This document shows, piece after piece, positions 43,458 through 52,679 of a stretch of DNA of 64,000 bases. The notes beneath the pieces are model-generated. The model was not told the DNA's origin. It saw nothing but the letters and a program-made list of their open reading frames with translations, and did no database searches. This stretch comes from Geobacillus stearothermophilus ATCC 12980 (lineage in GTDB: Bacteria; Bacillota; Bacilli; Bacillales; Anoxybacillaceae), in contig NZ_CP128494.1 of the NCBI RefSeq assembly GCF_030369615.1, forward strand, positions 2,251,501 to 2,315,500, given 5' to 3'. The position numbers and the translations under genes were made by a program. The first letter of the stretch is position 1, and each line of letters starts with the position of its first letter.

Positions 43458-44741
43458 TTAATACATATTTGGCAAATCCAAAATCCACTCAACCCATTTG
43501 CTGACTGTGTGCGCTCTTCTTTCATATGTAGAGTCTGAATTGACATTATAAAGTTTACATCTTCTCATTATTTCAACTACTCTCCCCTTTTCTGGAGGAG
43601 CACCATTTTGAATATACTCAAGAAGAACTTGTTTAAATGGTTCATGAGCTAAAATGCAACCTGCTAAGCTCAAATATTTTTGCTTAAAGCTCTTTCTCAT
43701 TATTTCTCTACCTTTATTTGATAATGTAAACATAACTTTCCTTGTCTCTCTATCAGTGTACCTTTCAATTAATCCTAGATACATTCCAGCTGTTGTATAA
43801 TAGTATGTTTGTCTCTCATCAAAGTCATAATTTAAAGTAATAGTGTCTCTGTCTAAATCACTCTCGACCAGTAACCCTAGAAGGTCAACTATCCGAGGAA
43901 ATAAGTCAGCTTGAGGAAAAGCTATTTGTGGCTCCGGTTGAACTTTTGTTGTGTTTACCACCTCAATAATGTCCTCCAATTCTATCTCCTCATGAGCAAT
44001 AACATAATCTTTTTGCTCAACCAATTTCAAAGAGTTGTACCTCATTGGGTCGGTAAATTCAAATATAAAAAAGCTAAAAATATCGTTTGAGTACGTAAAA
44101 AATACTGGTCTAACTTCTTTATATGTTTTCCCTTGCCACAAGCGGTACGGATAATAAAGTTGACGAATAAGAAAATCCTCAACCATTTCATTTTTCGCTT
44201 CAACAATCATAAATTGATGAGCACTCTCATATCCGCCATCAATTTCTACTTGTGAGTTAGTAACATTAATTTTGAGGTCATTTCCCTTTTTAGTTCTAAT
44301 ATTAAAGTCAAACTTGTTAGAGGACATCTTCCCAGAGACAGTCTGGAAGGCTTCCTCTCCTAGAACGTCCTCAATCATTCCAGTTATAGCAGCACAATGA
44401 AGAGCTGAGCTTTCTGAATAAAGGTTCGTCGGATCAATAGTTGTAATGTCACTTGGAAAGCTCACTTGAGTCGGTTTTATTTTTTGATTATAGGTTACTT
44501 TTTGATAAACATCAAATTGACCTATAACATATTTTGAGCGTGAAATTGGCAAAATAGATAAACCGTTTTTTTTAAATAGCTTTGGCAAGTTGCTACTATG
44601 GTCAAACTTTGCCATTAACCTTGGCTCTCGTTCTTCTTTTATTGTCTTGGCCTCAATTTCATAAAAACCTTTTTTCTGAATTTCTTGGAGAATGTTATAA
44701 CGTTCAAATAACCTCTCCCAAGCTTTATCTGTCAGGTTCAT
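43458..44741 (-). CDS. Putative type II restriction endonuclease partner (PD-(D/E)XK, 427 aa)
   Basis: A 427-residue protein overlapping the preceding methyltransferase gene by 17 bp. A candidate nuclease core is Asp168...Glu181-x-Lys183 (VEIDGGYESAHQFMIVEAKN), with FDFNIRTKKGNDL before it; the C-terminal part (YTDRETRKVMFTLSNKGREI) looks like a winged-helix DNA-binding unit. I do not recognise the exact family. Very AT-rich compared with the host, as is the methyltransferase, so the pair was probably acquired together. A GATC-cutting enzyme is a guess from the partner. Confidence 0.6.
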   Translation of the reverse strand: MNLTDKAWERLFERYNILQEIQKKGFYEIEAKTIKEEREPRLMAKFDHSSNLPKLFKKNGLSILPISRSKYVIGQFDVYQKVTYNQKIKPTQVSFPSDITTIDPTNLYSESSALHCAAITGMIEDVLGEEAFQTVSGKMSSNKFDFNIRTKKGNDLKINVTNSQVEIDGGYESAHQFMIVEAKNEMVEDFLIRQLYYPYRLWQGKTYKEVRPVFFTYSNDIFSFFIFEFTDPMRYNSLKLVEQKDYVIAHEEIELEDIIEVVNTTKVQPEPQIAFPQADLFPRIVDLLGLLVESDLDRDTITLNYDFDERQTYYYTTAGMYLGLIERYTDRETRKVMFTLSNKGREIMRKSFKQKYLSLAGCILAHEPFKQVLLEYIQNGAPPEKGRVVEIMRRCKLYNVNSDSTYERRAHTVSKWVEWILDLPNMY

Positions 44742-45567
44742 AATTCATCACCAATACTTCGTCAATTTTTCCTCTCCTCGAAGCATTTGCATTGATGTTT
44801 CTATTCGCTGAAACAACCTCAATGTGAAAATCTTTGTATAAGTCCTTTATAAAATCAGTCGCCGAGTTACTTAATAACACCTTGCACCCTCGTTTATCTA
44901 GTTCAACGAACAAATCTCTCAACCTAATCTGGTCATCTTTATCAAATCCGTATAAACTGTAACCAGTAAAAGAAGAAGTATCTGAAACAGGGTCATAAGG
45001 AGGGTCAAAATAAATGAAATCTCCTTTTTTGGCGTTCTCTACAGCTTTTTCAAAATCAACATTTAGTATAGTTATATCATTAGAATTTAGATAGTTATGA
45101 ACAGCTCTTAAAACAATTTCATTCACTATTTGAGGGTTTTTATATTTGCCAAAAGGAACATTAAAGTGGCCTTGGCTGTTTACACGAAATAAACCATTAA
45201 AACACGTTTTATTTAAGTAAATAATTCGTGATGCCTTCTCAACCAAGGAAAGCTCCTTAAATTCTTCTTTACGATCTAAATCACGAATTGCATAAAAATA
45301 TTCTTTTTCATTTTTGTGTTTTTTTAAATCATTTATAAGCTCGTCAACGTGGTCTCTTATAGCAATATAGGTATTGATAAGTTCAGTATTAACGTCATTA
45401 ATTACAGCCTTCTTAGGTTGAATATCAAATAATACTGCTCCAGCACCCAGAAATGGTTCGTAATAAGTGTTTATCTTTTTAGGAATATATTTACGTATTT
45501 CCGGAAGTAACTGACGTTTACCTCCTGCCCACTTTAAAAAAGGTTGTGCTAGCTTATTTTTTGCCAC
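44725..45567 (-). CDS. DNA adenine N6-methyltransferase, DpnM/Dam-like (D12 class)
   Basis: A 280-residue alpha-class N6-adenine methyltransferase. The AdoMet motif PFLKWAGGKRQLLPEI (residues 9-24), EPFLGAGAVLF (37-47) and the catalytic DPPY (188-191) are in the order expected. Sequence such as KTCFNGLFRVNSQGHFNVPF recalls DpnM, which modifies GATC; that specificity is inferred. GTG 45567 follows AAGGGAGAG. The gene is AT-rich and leads into the putative endonuclease gene, as in a type II restriction-modification operon. Confidence 0.88.
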   Translation of the reverse strand: MAKNKLAQPFLKWAGGKRQLLPEIRKYIPKKINTYYEPFLGAGAVLFDIQPKKAVINDVNTELINTYIAIRDHVDELINDLKKHKNEKEYFYAIRDLDRKEEFKELSLVEKASRIIYLNKTCFNGLFRVNSQGHFNVPFGKYKNPQIVNEIVLRAVHNYLNSNDITILNVDFEKAVENAKKGDFIYFDPPYDPVSDTSSFTGYSLYGFDKDDQIRLRDLFVELDKRGCKVLLSNSATDFIKDLYKDFHIEVVSANRNINANASRRGKIDEVLVMNYEPDR

Positions 45568-45701
45568 TGCAACTTCTCTCCCTTAATTTACCACAAATCC
45601 TAAATTAAGCTATCCCTGAACAAGGATTCTACATTCTATCATATCATTAATCCCAAAACAAATAAATCGCCGTTTTTTAATAGAAACAAGTAAATAGTAC
45701 T

Positions 45702-45709
45702 AATTCTTT
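45702..45709. repeat. Target-site duplication AATTCTTT, left copy
   Basis: Identical to 47323-47330, flanking the IS66 element. Confidence 0.9.
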
Positions 45710-47322
45710 GTAACTATTCACCCCAGTGCTAGTGTATAAAAAAGCCCAGCACAAATAGGGCATTTCGGTCATAGAAAATGCCCTAGGTAGCGGAAAGAAC
45801 TCGATCGATCGTTTCGCCTGCCAACAGAAGACATAACGAATCCCACACGTTTTTTTCGTGTTTCGTCAGTGTGGAAACGATGCTTCTTGCGATGCAAAAC
45901 GACTGCGCGAATGTTTCTTCGCGAAACGTACCCGAAATGTTCTCTTTGACTTTGACCATGCGAAGATCGCGTTCGGCTTGGTTGTTATCAAAGGGAACAT
46001 GTACTTCACGTAAGAAACGCAGCGCTTCTTCCTTTCGTTTTTGAAGGCGTCGAACAAAAGCGAGTGCTTTTTTCGGAAGAGGCGTCATCGTTTCTAATCG
46101 GTGTTGTGCTCTTTCTAGGATGCGATCATACACTCGTTCCCACCGTCTCGCTTCTTCTTCGGAAAGTGCACCGTGATGGGCTTCGACGGCTTGCTTGGCG
46201 GCTAACAGAAACGTGGTCATGCGCATCGCCCACGTATGCCCCTGTTCGATGAATCCTTTTAACTCACGCAAATGGTGGGCATGACAAAGGGCATGGGTGG
46301 CATGTGTGTATTTCGGATACGTACCGAACGCATCGTGCATCATCGTCCCTTCATATCGGGGAAGAATCCCGATCTCATCGGTCGCTTTTTTTCCACGAGA
46401 AGCGTGAGGAGCCAAGTATGTATATCTCGATGTACACGCGACATGCACCCATGCGAGTTTCCCCTTGATGCGCAAACTCGTTTCATCGACATGCAGGATG
46501 TTGGATTCAAGTAAGGCGTCTTCGATGATGTCCATATTTGATTCCAACGCTTCGCGTCCTCGTTTCACCATATTGGCAAGAGTTCCCGTACTAATCGAGT
46601 GTTGATATAACGCTTCGATTGTATCACTTAAACGCTTGTACGGGATCAATTGGATATGATGTAAATAAACAACGAGCGCCGTGAGCCGTGGACCGTATTG
46701 CACATGATTCGTGACATGGGATGGGAATTCGGCTTGTTGCACGCATCGACAATGTGGACACGATTTCACTTCACGTTCATGTTGTGTCACCTCGATCGCC
46801 ACAGGAGGGACATCAAACACTTGACGGATATCGACTTTGAACGGTTTGACTTCACGCAAAGAAGCTCCACATCCTTGACACGTATGCACACGGTGGACGA
46901 CACGATGATGTGGATGTTCCACTTGACGGAGCGTCTTCCCCTCATGTCCCTCTTGCCCACCAGGCTTTTTGCCAGACGGCTCGCGGGAGGAACGCTTTTT
47001 CTCAAAACGGTCAGAAGATGGGGGCCAATGGCTATTGGAGCTGTTTTTTTTCGTGCGTGCTTCCAGCTCTTGAACACGGTACTTCAGTTGTTCATTTTCT
47101 TTGCGTAGTTGTTTGTTTTCGTGACGCAAATGTTCATTTTCTTGAATGAGTTGATGAATGAGCTGTTTTTGTTGTTGAACTTTGCCGATTAAGCTCTCAA
47201 CTGTAAATACAGCTTGTTGTACCGTCAACATGCGATTCACCTCCTTGTCTATCAATATTCACATCATAGACAAGGAAAGAAGAAAATATTCAGCTCACTT
47301 TATGATGTGGCTGAATAGTTAC
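45710..47322 (-). mobile_element. IS66-family element of the ISBst12 type
   Basis: Ends GTAACTATTCA (45710-45720) and complement ending at 47322, with an exact 8-bp target duplication. Only one gene (tnpC-like) is present, as in the ISBst12 subgroup, and the 1613-bp length fits that group from memory. The element interrupts sequence just downstream of a small prophage-side frame at 47410. Confidence 0.92.
45783..47231 (-). CDS. IS66-family transposase (TnpC)
   Basis: A 482-residue transposase. An N-terminal coiled coil (QQKQLIHQLIQENEHLRHEN, about residues 20-60) is followed by a zinc-ribbon-like segment (HTCQGCGASL ... CPHCRCVQ) and the IS66 DDE domain with HVDETSLRI, the ALCHAHHLREL region and the Glu in NNQAERDLRMVKVKENISG. 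ATG 47231 follows AAGGAGGTGAATCGC. The frame is intact, so the element may be mobile. Confidence 0.93.
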   Translation of the reverse strand: MLTVQQAVFTVESLIGKVQQQKQLIHQLIQENEHLRHENKQLRKENEQLKYRVQELEARTKKNSSNSHWPPSSDRFEKKRSSREPSGKKPGGQEGHEGKTLRQVEHPHHRVVHRVHTCQGCGASLREVKPFKVDIRQVFDVPPVAIEVTQHEREVKSCPHCRCVQQAEFPSHVTNHVQYGPRLTALVVYLHHIQLIPYKRLSDTIEALYQHSISTGTLANMVKRGREALESNMDIIEDALLESNILHVDETSLRIKGKLAWVHVACTSRYTYLAPHASRGKKATDEIGILPRYEGTMMHDAFGTYPKYTHATHALCHAHHLRELKGFIEQGHTWAMRMTTFLLAAKQAVEAHHGALSEEEARRWERVYDRILERAQHRLETMTPLPKKALAFVRRLQKRKEEALRFLREVHVPFDNNQAERDLRMVKVKENISGTFREETFAQSFCIARSIVSTLTKHEKNVWDSLCLLLAGETIDRVLSAT

Positions 47323-47410
47323 AATTCTTTCTTCGCCTATATAGACAGGATGATAGACTGGTAATGTTTAATTTGTAAAACCCGCCATATTTGGCATTTA
47401 CATTTATCAT
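47300..47410 (-). CDS. Small frame with strong ribosome site, 3' end altered by IS66
   Basis: ATG 47410 follows AAAGGAGGTGATTT and opens MINVNAKYGGFYKLNITSLS; before the IS66 insertion it would have ended after about 29 residues (RRKN stop), and now it reads a few codons into the element. It is the last frame of the prophage late region after the amidase. It may be a real small peptide or chance; no family recognised. Confidence 0.3.
   Translation of the reverse strand: MINVNAKYGGFYKLNITSLSSCLYRRRKNCNYSATS
47323..47330. repeat. Target-site duplication AATTCTTT, right copy
   Basis: Exact partner of 45702-45709. Confidence 0.9.
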
Positions 47411-47438
47411 AAATCACCTCCTTTCCGTTTGAAAGTAG

Positions 47439-48161
47439 TTAGGCTCTGTATACATCAATAAAAGAATCAAGCCCTTTTTCTTTCAACTCCCTTACTCGTT
47501 TTTCAGCATTTTCTCGATCCGCGAAACTGCCTGCCACCACTCGGTAGAATACCTTCCCACCGTCCGACGGCTTCGGTACAGGCTTTGCCTCTAACGTGGG
47601 CTTCGCTTTCGCTTTCCACCCATGCGCTTTGGCCAGCCCGTGTGCATGTGCAAGTGCGATCTTCCGTAGACTGTCATCCGACTTCAGAAAATCAGCATCA
47701 TTTTTATTGTCAATAAACCCATTCTCGGTCAGAACGGCCGGCATCCTCGTCTCGCGGAGAACGGCAAGGTTCGCCTCTTTCTTCCCGCGATTAACAAATT
47801 TCGTTTCGGCAACAATGGTATCGTGTAAAACGTTTCTCAATGCCTGCGTTTTCGGCTTGCTCGGGTACGAACCATTATAAATGTACGACTCGAATCCCGT
47901 GCCGCCGCCAGCGTTGATGTGAATGCTACAAAAGTGATCCGCGTTGAGTCGGTTGGCAAAAGCCGCGCGCTCGCTTAGGCTAAGGAATACGTCTTTTTCG
48001 CGCGTGAGGTATACCTTGACATTTTCATATAGTTCATTAATGTATTCGCGCGTATAGAGCGCAATTTTTAACGTCAAATCTTTCTCGCGCAAGCCGTTTC
48101 TGACAGCGCCAGGATCGTAACCACCGTGACCAGGATCGAGGACTTGAATGAATTCATCCAT
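47439..48161 (-). CDS. N-acetylmuramoyl-L-alanine amidase endolysin with SPOR domain
   Basis: A 240-residue phage lysin. The Amidase_3 domain (about residues 5-175) shows the zinc ligands in DPGHGGYDPG, the Glu in LSERAAFAN, SIHINAG and the catalytic Glu in VLTENGFIDN. A linker rich in Lys/Pro leads to a SPOR-like peptidoglycan-binding domain (VFYRVVAGSFADRENAEKRV, about 203-238). ATG 48161 follows AAAGGAGG. It cleaves the lactyl-amide bond of the host wall at the end of infection, after holin release. Confidence 0.93.
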   Translation of the reverse strand: MDEFIQVLDPGHGGYDPGAVRNGLREKDLTLKIALYTREYINELYENVKVYLTREKDVFLSLSERAAFANRLNADHFCSIHINAGGGTGFESYIYNGSYPSKPKTQALRNVLHDTIVAETKFVNRGKKEANLAVLRETRMPAVLTENGFIDNKNDADFLKSDDSLRKIALAHAHGLAKAHGWKAKAKPTLEAKPVPKPSDGGKVFYRVVAGSFADRENAEKRVRELKEKGLDSFIDVYRA

Positions 48162-48195
48162 GTCAATTCCTCCTTTATATTTTTGATGCAAATAA

Positions 48196-48219
48196 AAAAG
48201 ACGCCCTGTCAGGCGTCTT
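48196..48219 (-). terminator. Terminator after the 170-aa prophage gene
   Basis: A 9-bp stem with a 6-nt loop (48196-48204 with 48211-48219), flanked on the minus strand by a T run (TTTTTTAT). Confidence 0.7.
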
Positions 48220-48230
48220 TCTTTTTTGGG

Positions 48231-48743
48231 TTAATTGTCGGCTTTCTCGGTTAACTTCTCATCGGCAAAATGAGTTTTGTTGAAATATAGGTCTAAGTCG
48301 TGAAGAACTTGGTGAATCTCGTTATAAATTTCATCACCTTTTTTCGCATCGTTCTGAATCGCTTGATTCACCAAATCCTTTGCTTTTTCTAGCTCATCCT
48401 TTTTCTCTTCTCCGTTATATTTAATTCTGTCTAAATTTCCCTTTAGTTCTTTCAGAATTCCTCTATAATCTTCGTTCGTTAAACTCGTTCCCCCATTATT
48501 CACGCTTGCTTTGTCCACGAAAATGGCCGAATTAAGATGCGCGAAGTAGAGTTCATTGTTTGATTTATAATCAGGGTTATTGTTCGGATCAGCTCCGACA
48601 GTCAGCCATTCTTTTTGTTCCTGCTCTGATTGTTGCTGTGCCTTTACAGGTTTAGTTTGGGCGTCTTTTTCATTCACTACGAAAAACAAACCGCCACCCA
48701 ATAACACAACAGCGACTAATAATCCAAAAATCCATTTGCCCAA
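48231..48743 (-). CDS. Membrane-anchored prophage protein of unknown function (170 aa)
   Basis: TTG 48743, 4-6 bp after a GGGGGGAGG site, starts a protein with an N-terminal membrane segment (GKWIFGLLVAVVLLGGGLFF) and a polar, helical extracytoplasmic domain rich in Lys, Glu and Asn. No family recognised. Its place in the lysis module and its single clear terminator suggest a separately expressed gene, perhaps a superinfection or lysogenic-conversion protein; this is inference. Confidence 0.6.
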   Translation of the reverse strand: MGKWIFGLLVAVVLLGGGLFFVVNEKDAQTKPVKAQQQSEQEQKEWLTVGADPNNNPDYKSNNELYFAHLNSAIFVDKASVNNGGTSLTNEDYRGILKELKGNLDRIKYNGEEKKDELEKAKDLVNQAIQNDAKKGDEIYNEIHQVLHDLDLYFNKTHFADEKLTEKADN

Positions 48744-48848
48744 CTTGAATCCTCCCCCCTTGCCTTATTGGTCGTTACCATTTTAACCAATTTTTTAATT
48801 CCTTTCAAATGAAGGAGCGCCAATTCGGGCGCCCCTGCACCTTAATAA

Positions 48849-49208
48849 TCATCGATACACCATGAAAGAATATGTTGTTACCACTCCCGTATATTCTTCA
48901 TTTTCTCTGGCTTGATAGTACATACGGACTCTGTATCGTCCCTGTTTCTTTCCGGCCAAATAAAATTTTTTGACCGGCGTTTGATGCCTATAGTATCCCG
49001 TTTGCAATTCGACAGCCTTCCAATATCCGTCATAGATTTCTAGTGCCATCACATAATCCCAAGTCGGCGCAATGAAACCATCACCATTCGGGTCTGCGAT
49101 CCCTCCGCCTTGGTAATGGGCGGTCACATCAATGGAAGTGGCATTTTTGGTATAATAGCTGGCGTCTGTGCAGACAACATGCGGCATCATGAGTTCACTG
49201 CAAGGCAT
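48849..49208 (-). CDS. Hypothetical prophage protein (119 aa)
   Basis: MPCSELMMPHVVCTDASYYT at the start; beta-strand-rich, with many Tyr residues (YYRHQTPVKKFYLAGKKQGR, RVRMYYQARENEEYTGV). AAAGGATGGTTGAAAT precedes ATG 49208. It has no signal or membrane segment. It resembles small structural or host-surface proteins encoded near phage lysis genes, but no family is recognised. Confidence 0.6.
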   Translation of the reverse strand: MPCSELMMPHVVCTDASYYTKNATSIDVTAHYQGGGIADPNGDGFIAPTWDYVMALEIYDGYWKAVELQTGYYRHQTPVKKFYLAGKKQGRYRVRMYYQARENEEYTGVVTTYSFMVYR

Positions 49209-49228
49209 ATTTCAACCATCCTTTCCCA

Positions 49229-49423
49229 TTATTTTTCGTCGTTTTCGTCACTTTTGTTATTGTTCTTGTAGACCCCAATTGCCGCTAACAAACCAAAAAC
49301 GCCGGAAACGATGATCTCCAGCGCTCCCTCGATTTGTGATGGGTCATCGACTTTCGCGATATTCGCAATGACAAGGGCGGCGATCGGGATGAAATACCCG
49401 ATGATTTTTTTCCAATCCTTCAT
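49229..49423 (-). CDS. Phage holin-like protein (64 aa)
   Basis: A short protein with a first hydrophobic segment (IIGYFIPIAALVIANIAKV) and a second (LEIIVSGVFGLLAAIGVYK), ending in a charged tail NNNKSDENDEK, the usual shape of class II holins of Gram-positive phages. AGGAGGTGAGTT leads to ATG 49423 (GTG one codon earlier possible), overlapping the stop of the XhlA-like gene. It would open the membrane for the amidase. Confidence 0.75.
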   Translation of the reverse strand: MKDWKKIIGYFIPIAALVIANIAKVDDPSQIEGALEIIVSGVFGLLAAIGVYKNNNKSDENDEK

Positions 49424-49773
49424 CACAACTCACCTCCTTTATGGACAAGATAAATAAGGGCGAATAAAAAACCTAACAGCCAAGGAGTGATGGCTGTTAG
49501 GATCGCGCTAAACCACATTTTCTTGAATTCTTTTTTCTCGGCCTCTTTTTCTTGGATCAGAACAAGCGCTTCGCTTGCCTTTTGAAACGCTTCTTCCGCC
49601 TTTTTCAAGGCGTTCCGGCTTCTCTCATCAGCTTCACTGGCCATGGACGTTTTTTCCTCCAAACGAATGATTCGTTGTTCCAGTCTGTCCAATGACGACG
49701 ACACTCCATTTAGCGAGTCATAAATCTCTCGCAGTGTAATTGTCACCCCGTTTCCGTCATGTGAAATGCCCAT
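49423..49773 (-). CDS. XhlA-like phage haemolysin protein (116 aa)
   Basis: A coiled-coil region (SLDRLEQRIIRLEEKTSMAS then an Ala/Glu-rich helix) followed by a C-terminal membrane segment (WFSAILTAITPWLLGFLFAL), as in the XhlA family that cooperates with holin in phage lysis. ATG 49773 follows AAAGGGGGTGAAGCC. The gene lies just before the holin gene, as xhlA precedes xhlB in PBSX. Confidence 0.72.
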   Translation of the reverse strand: MGISHDGNGVTITLREIYDSLNGVSSSLDRLEQRIIRLEEKTSMASEADERSRNALKKAEEAFQKASEALVLIQEKEAEKKEFKKMWFSAILTAITPWLLGFLFALIYLVHKGGEL

Positions 49774-49787
49774 GGCTTCACCCCCTT

Positions 49788-52679
49788 TCATGGGATATAA
49801 GTGAATATCCGCGGGTCTTCTTGCCCGATTGTCCACATCGCCACACCTTTACAGCCGTATCGCATGGTGTATTCGGCGGCTTTGATGAAACTTTCAAGGT
49901 CGCCGTTCCACGCAATCGAATAGCCTTCCGAATCGCCGACATAGAAATTGCGCAGCCATACACCGGCATCGACCATACGAATACGGATGGTTTTCTCTCC
50001 TTGCCAAGAAGGCACGGTCACAATCGGGAGATTTTCGTAGTCATTGGAAATCTTAATGCCTAACCCTTCATCGGGGTCAAAGCCCGAATATACAAGATAG
50101 CCTAGCTCGTCATAGCTGTACGGCCGCGTTTCTTCAAGTGCAACATGTTCCACGCCGTCGATGATCGCCGCTACCTTCTCCATGGGCTCATAACGATCGT
50201 TGGTGGCGATTTGCAGGCGATAGCACTTCACGCGACAACCACTCGCATATACACCGTGCGCTCCCTTGTTTGGCGGCGCCGGAAACGTTTGTGTACTCGG
50301 ATAGTCGATGACTTCCGTGTTCCCGACCATGCACTTGATATGATTGCCGTACACTCGAACCTTGAATGTGTAGCGTTGTCCGAGCGTCAACGTGAGTGGA
50401 GCAGACGCTAACACTTGGCTGTTTCCGCCACTTTCATATTTGAGATAAAATCGTCCGGCTCGATGATCGGCAACAAAGGCGTACCCTCGCCCGATTTGTC
50501 CGGCTTGATCGGCGCAAAAGCGAATGCCGTACACAGCGTTTCTATCGTTCACGTCAGCGCGCAAATCCGCTTCGATATGAGCGTTCATCTCGTATTGGCG
50601 GTTGACGATCAATTGCATAGACTGTGTCCTTGTATCGGCGAATACGTGCGCTTCCTCGGTGCTTGTCGCCGCATAGGGGCGCCATGATCCAAATGAGTAT
50701 CCCCTGCTCACTGGAGCGCCGACGCATCGTTGCAAGTTCGGATCGGGGTTAGAACCCGGCGGAATGTAATTTGAATCAACGTGCAGGTAGTATCTCGTCT
50801 GTGCCAAGTCCGCAATGCCGCTTCGGACATGTGGCCCGAACAGGTCTTCCCAAATGATTGCCGGACGTGGAGGGCGGCGCAATAGTTCGCCTGTGATCGT
50901 CATGTTCGCCGGAAAGGAGGCCTGCACTTTTGAAACGATCCCGTTTGTCACTTCTCCCCGTTTCCACGTCGGCTGCAAATTGACGCGATACTCGACTTCC
51001 CCGCCCGACATGCCATGCTCAAACGCCTCGCAAACGATAAACCCTAGAATTTGCGCATCGTCTTCGCATATGCCAACCTCAATCGTGTTTGAAGTGCCAA
51101 ACGAAAAAACACCGCAGTCGTAGAAATGCCTGTCGGGATTGACGTAGAACGGATACCATTCGGGCTGATTTCCTTTTTCTCCGATGACAAAGCCCTGTCC
51201 GTTCACGCTGATGGGAATTCGCGGGTTTAGATACGGGAAATAGACAGCGGCGATCAGCCGATAGCTTCCCGCTTCTGGCAGGGTGAATGAGTAGTACAAG
51301 CGCCCGTCCTTCCCTTCGTTGCCTTCTGCCGGTTCGCATGTGTTCAGGTCTTTGTTGTAGTTGTACACTGCTGAATGCGCCGAATAGCCGTAAAATGTGT
51401 AGCCGGACAGTGTATCACGCGGCATCCAAGTCGTGCCTGTTCGCGTGTTCCCCATCCGGCTCGTCACATCGTTCAATATTTTCTTGATGCCCGTGAACTT
51501 CGCTCTTTGGTGCTTCGAATAGCTTGTGATGTAGTCCTGTCCGTTGTACGTATCACGGAAAATCACGGTTTGATCGTTAAACGTCTTTAACGTTGCGAAC
51601 TGCACCGCAAATCGGTCATACACATGCAAATACGTCTTTTCGTAGGATGATTCTTCATCATGGAATCCGGCATATGGAATGAACGATTGATTATACCAAA
51701 CAAATTCGTCATTCTCGTTTCTACTGCCAGCGTTATGCTTGAACAATCCGTTTTGCCATTGTATAATTTGCCAATATCTGACGATTGTCCCTGTCCGCTT
51801 CTCATTCAACTGCCAACGGCGTCCATATGCGGCTGTTCCGACATACACCTTCTCTGGTTGCAGTACATTTTGGACATGATCTAACACCTGTTCGAGCCAC
51901 CATAATGGGGTAGATGCTCCAGGCGCAGTATTGCCCGACGAGAAATCATAGGACATGATTTGAAACTCGTCGATAGCCTGATTTCCGTTCAAATCCCTTC
52001 CGCTAGCAACGGTTCGATAGTCTGTCCATTGATACCAATACGGCTCAAAATCGCCCGTCATCGCATGAAGGTTCACGCGCAATTCCAGCCCTAACGGAAT
52101 ACAAACCTCGTTTTTCACCCTTACAAGCAAATCGCGATACTTTTCCGCTTCTTGATATGAGCGACTTCGAGACGAACTTTTCTCAAAGTCCATTTCAATT
52201 CCTTTGATCCGGTTTGGAAAACGCCCCATATACAGTTCGGCAATTTTCCGCAATTGTCGGATGAACGTGTCTTGTGCATTGTTCACATTATCCAACACAG
52301 GTTCGACACGGCTCTCGCCGAAACAAACCATTTGGAGCGACCATTTGATGTTCGGGTAATTGTCTACCAAAAAACGTAACGAGTCCCTCATCCAATATCG
52401 GATAGCCGACTCGTCCGATGTAAGCACCGGATATGACTCTCCGGCCTTGTAATGATAAATGGAGCCGTCGGCCAACACGCCGAAATCGTGAAGTCCAAAA
52501 GCGTAGATTTTGTCGTGATGCTCTAAAAACGCATACCAAAAGTTCCTTTGATCGCCGCCCCATCGTTTCCATGCTTTGGGATCAATAATCTCCCATACGC
52601 CTGTCGAGACTTCTCGCGCATATTGCTCAAATTCAGCGTTTGACGGCTCATTTAGCGACCAAGATAACAGCTTTATCAT
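49788..52679 (-). CDS. Prophage tail protein with GH18/chitinase-like fold (963 aa)
   Basis: A long tail-tip or fibre protein. Residues about 1-370 resemble the GH18 barrel: GIEMDFE (about 160-166) matches the end of the chitinase catalytic pattern DxxDxDxE, followed by FQIMSYDFSSG and QPEKVYVGTAAYGRRW. Middle and C-terminal parts are beta-rich with carbohydrate-binding character, closing with MRYGCKGVAMWTIGQEDPRI, again like a barrel strand. It may hydrolyse or bind wall polysaccharide during adsorption. ATG 52679 follows AGGAAGGGAAG. Confidence 0.75.
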   Translation of the reverse strand: MIKLLSWSLNEPSNAEFEQYAREVSTGVWEIIDPKAWKRWGGDQRNFWYAFLEHHDKIYAFGLHDFGVLADGSIYHYKAGESYPVLTSDESAIRYWMRDSLRFLVDNYPNIKWSLQMVCFGESRVEPVLDNVNNAQDTFIRQLRKIAELYMGRFPNRIKGIEMDFEKSSSRSRSYQEAEKYRDLLVRVKNEVCIPLGLELRVNLHAMTGDFEPYWYQWTDYRTVASGRDLNGNQAIDEFQIMSYDFSSGNTAPGASTPLWWLEQVLDHVQNVLQPEKVYVGTAAYGRRWQLNEKRTGTIVRYWQIIQWQNGLFKHNAGSRNENDEFVWYNQSFIPYAGFHDEESSYEKTYLHVYDRFAVQFATLKTFNDQTVIFRDTYNGQDYITSYSKHQRAKFTGIKKILNDVTSRMGNTRTGTTWMPRDTLSGYTFYGYSAHSAVYNYNKDLNTCEPAEGNEGKDGRLYYSFTLPEAGSYRLIAAVYFPYLNPRIPISVNGQGFVIGEKGNQPEWYPFYVNPDRHFYDCGVFSFGTSNTIEVGICEDDAQILGFIVCEAFEHGMSGGEVEYRVNLQPTWKRGEVTNGIVSKVQASFPANMTITGELLRRPPRPAIIWEDLFGPHVRSGIADLAQTRYYLHVDSNYIPPGSNPDPNLQRCVGAPVSRGYSFGSWRPYAATSTEEAHVFADTRTQSMQLIVNRQYEMNAHIEADLRADVNDRNAVYGIRFCADQAGQIGRGYAFVADHRAGRFYLKYESGGNSQVLASAPLTLTLGQRYTFKVRVYGNHIKCMVGNTEVIDYPSTQTFPAPPNKGAHGVYASGCRVKCYRLQIATNDRYEPMEKVAAIIDGVEHVALEETRPYSYDELGYLVYSGFDPDEGLGIKISNDYENLPIVTVPSWQGEKTIRIRMVDAGVWLRNFYVGDSEGYSIAWNGDLESFIKAAEYTMRYGCKGVAMWTIGQEDPRIFTYIP

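Noticed and set aside
47331..47440. Prophage attachment site
   Set aside because: No tRNA gene, integrase or second copy of a core sequence is visible in the window, so an att site cannot be supported.
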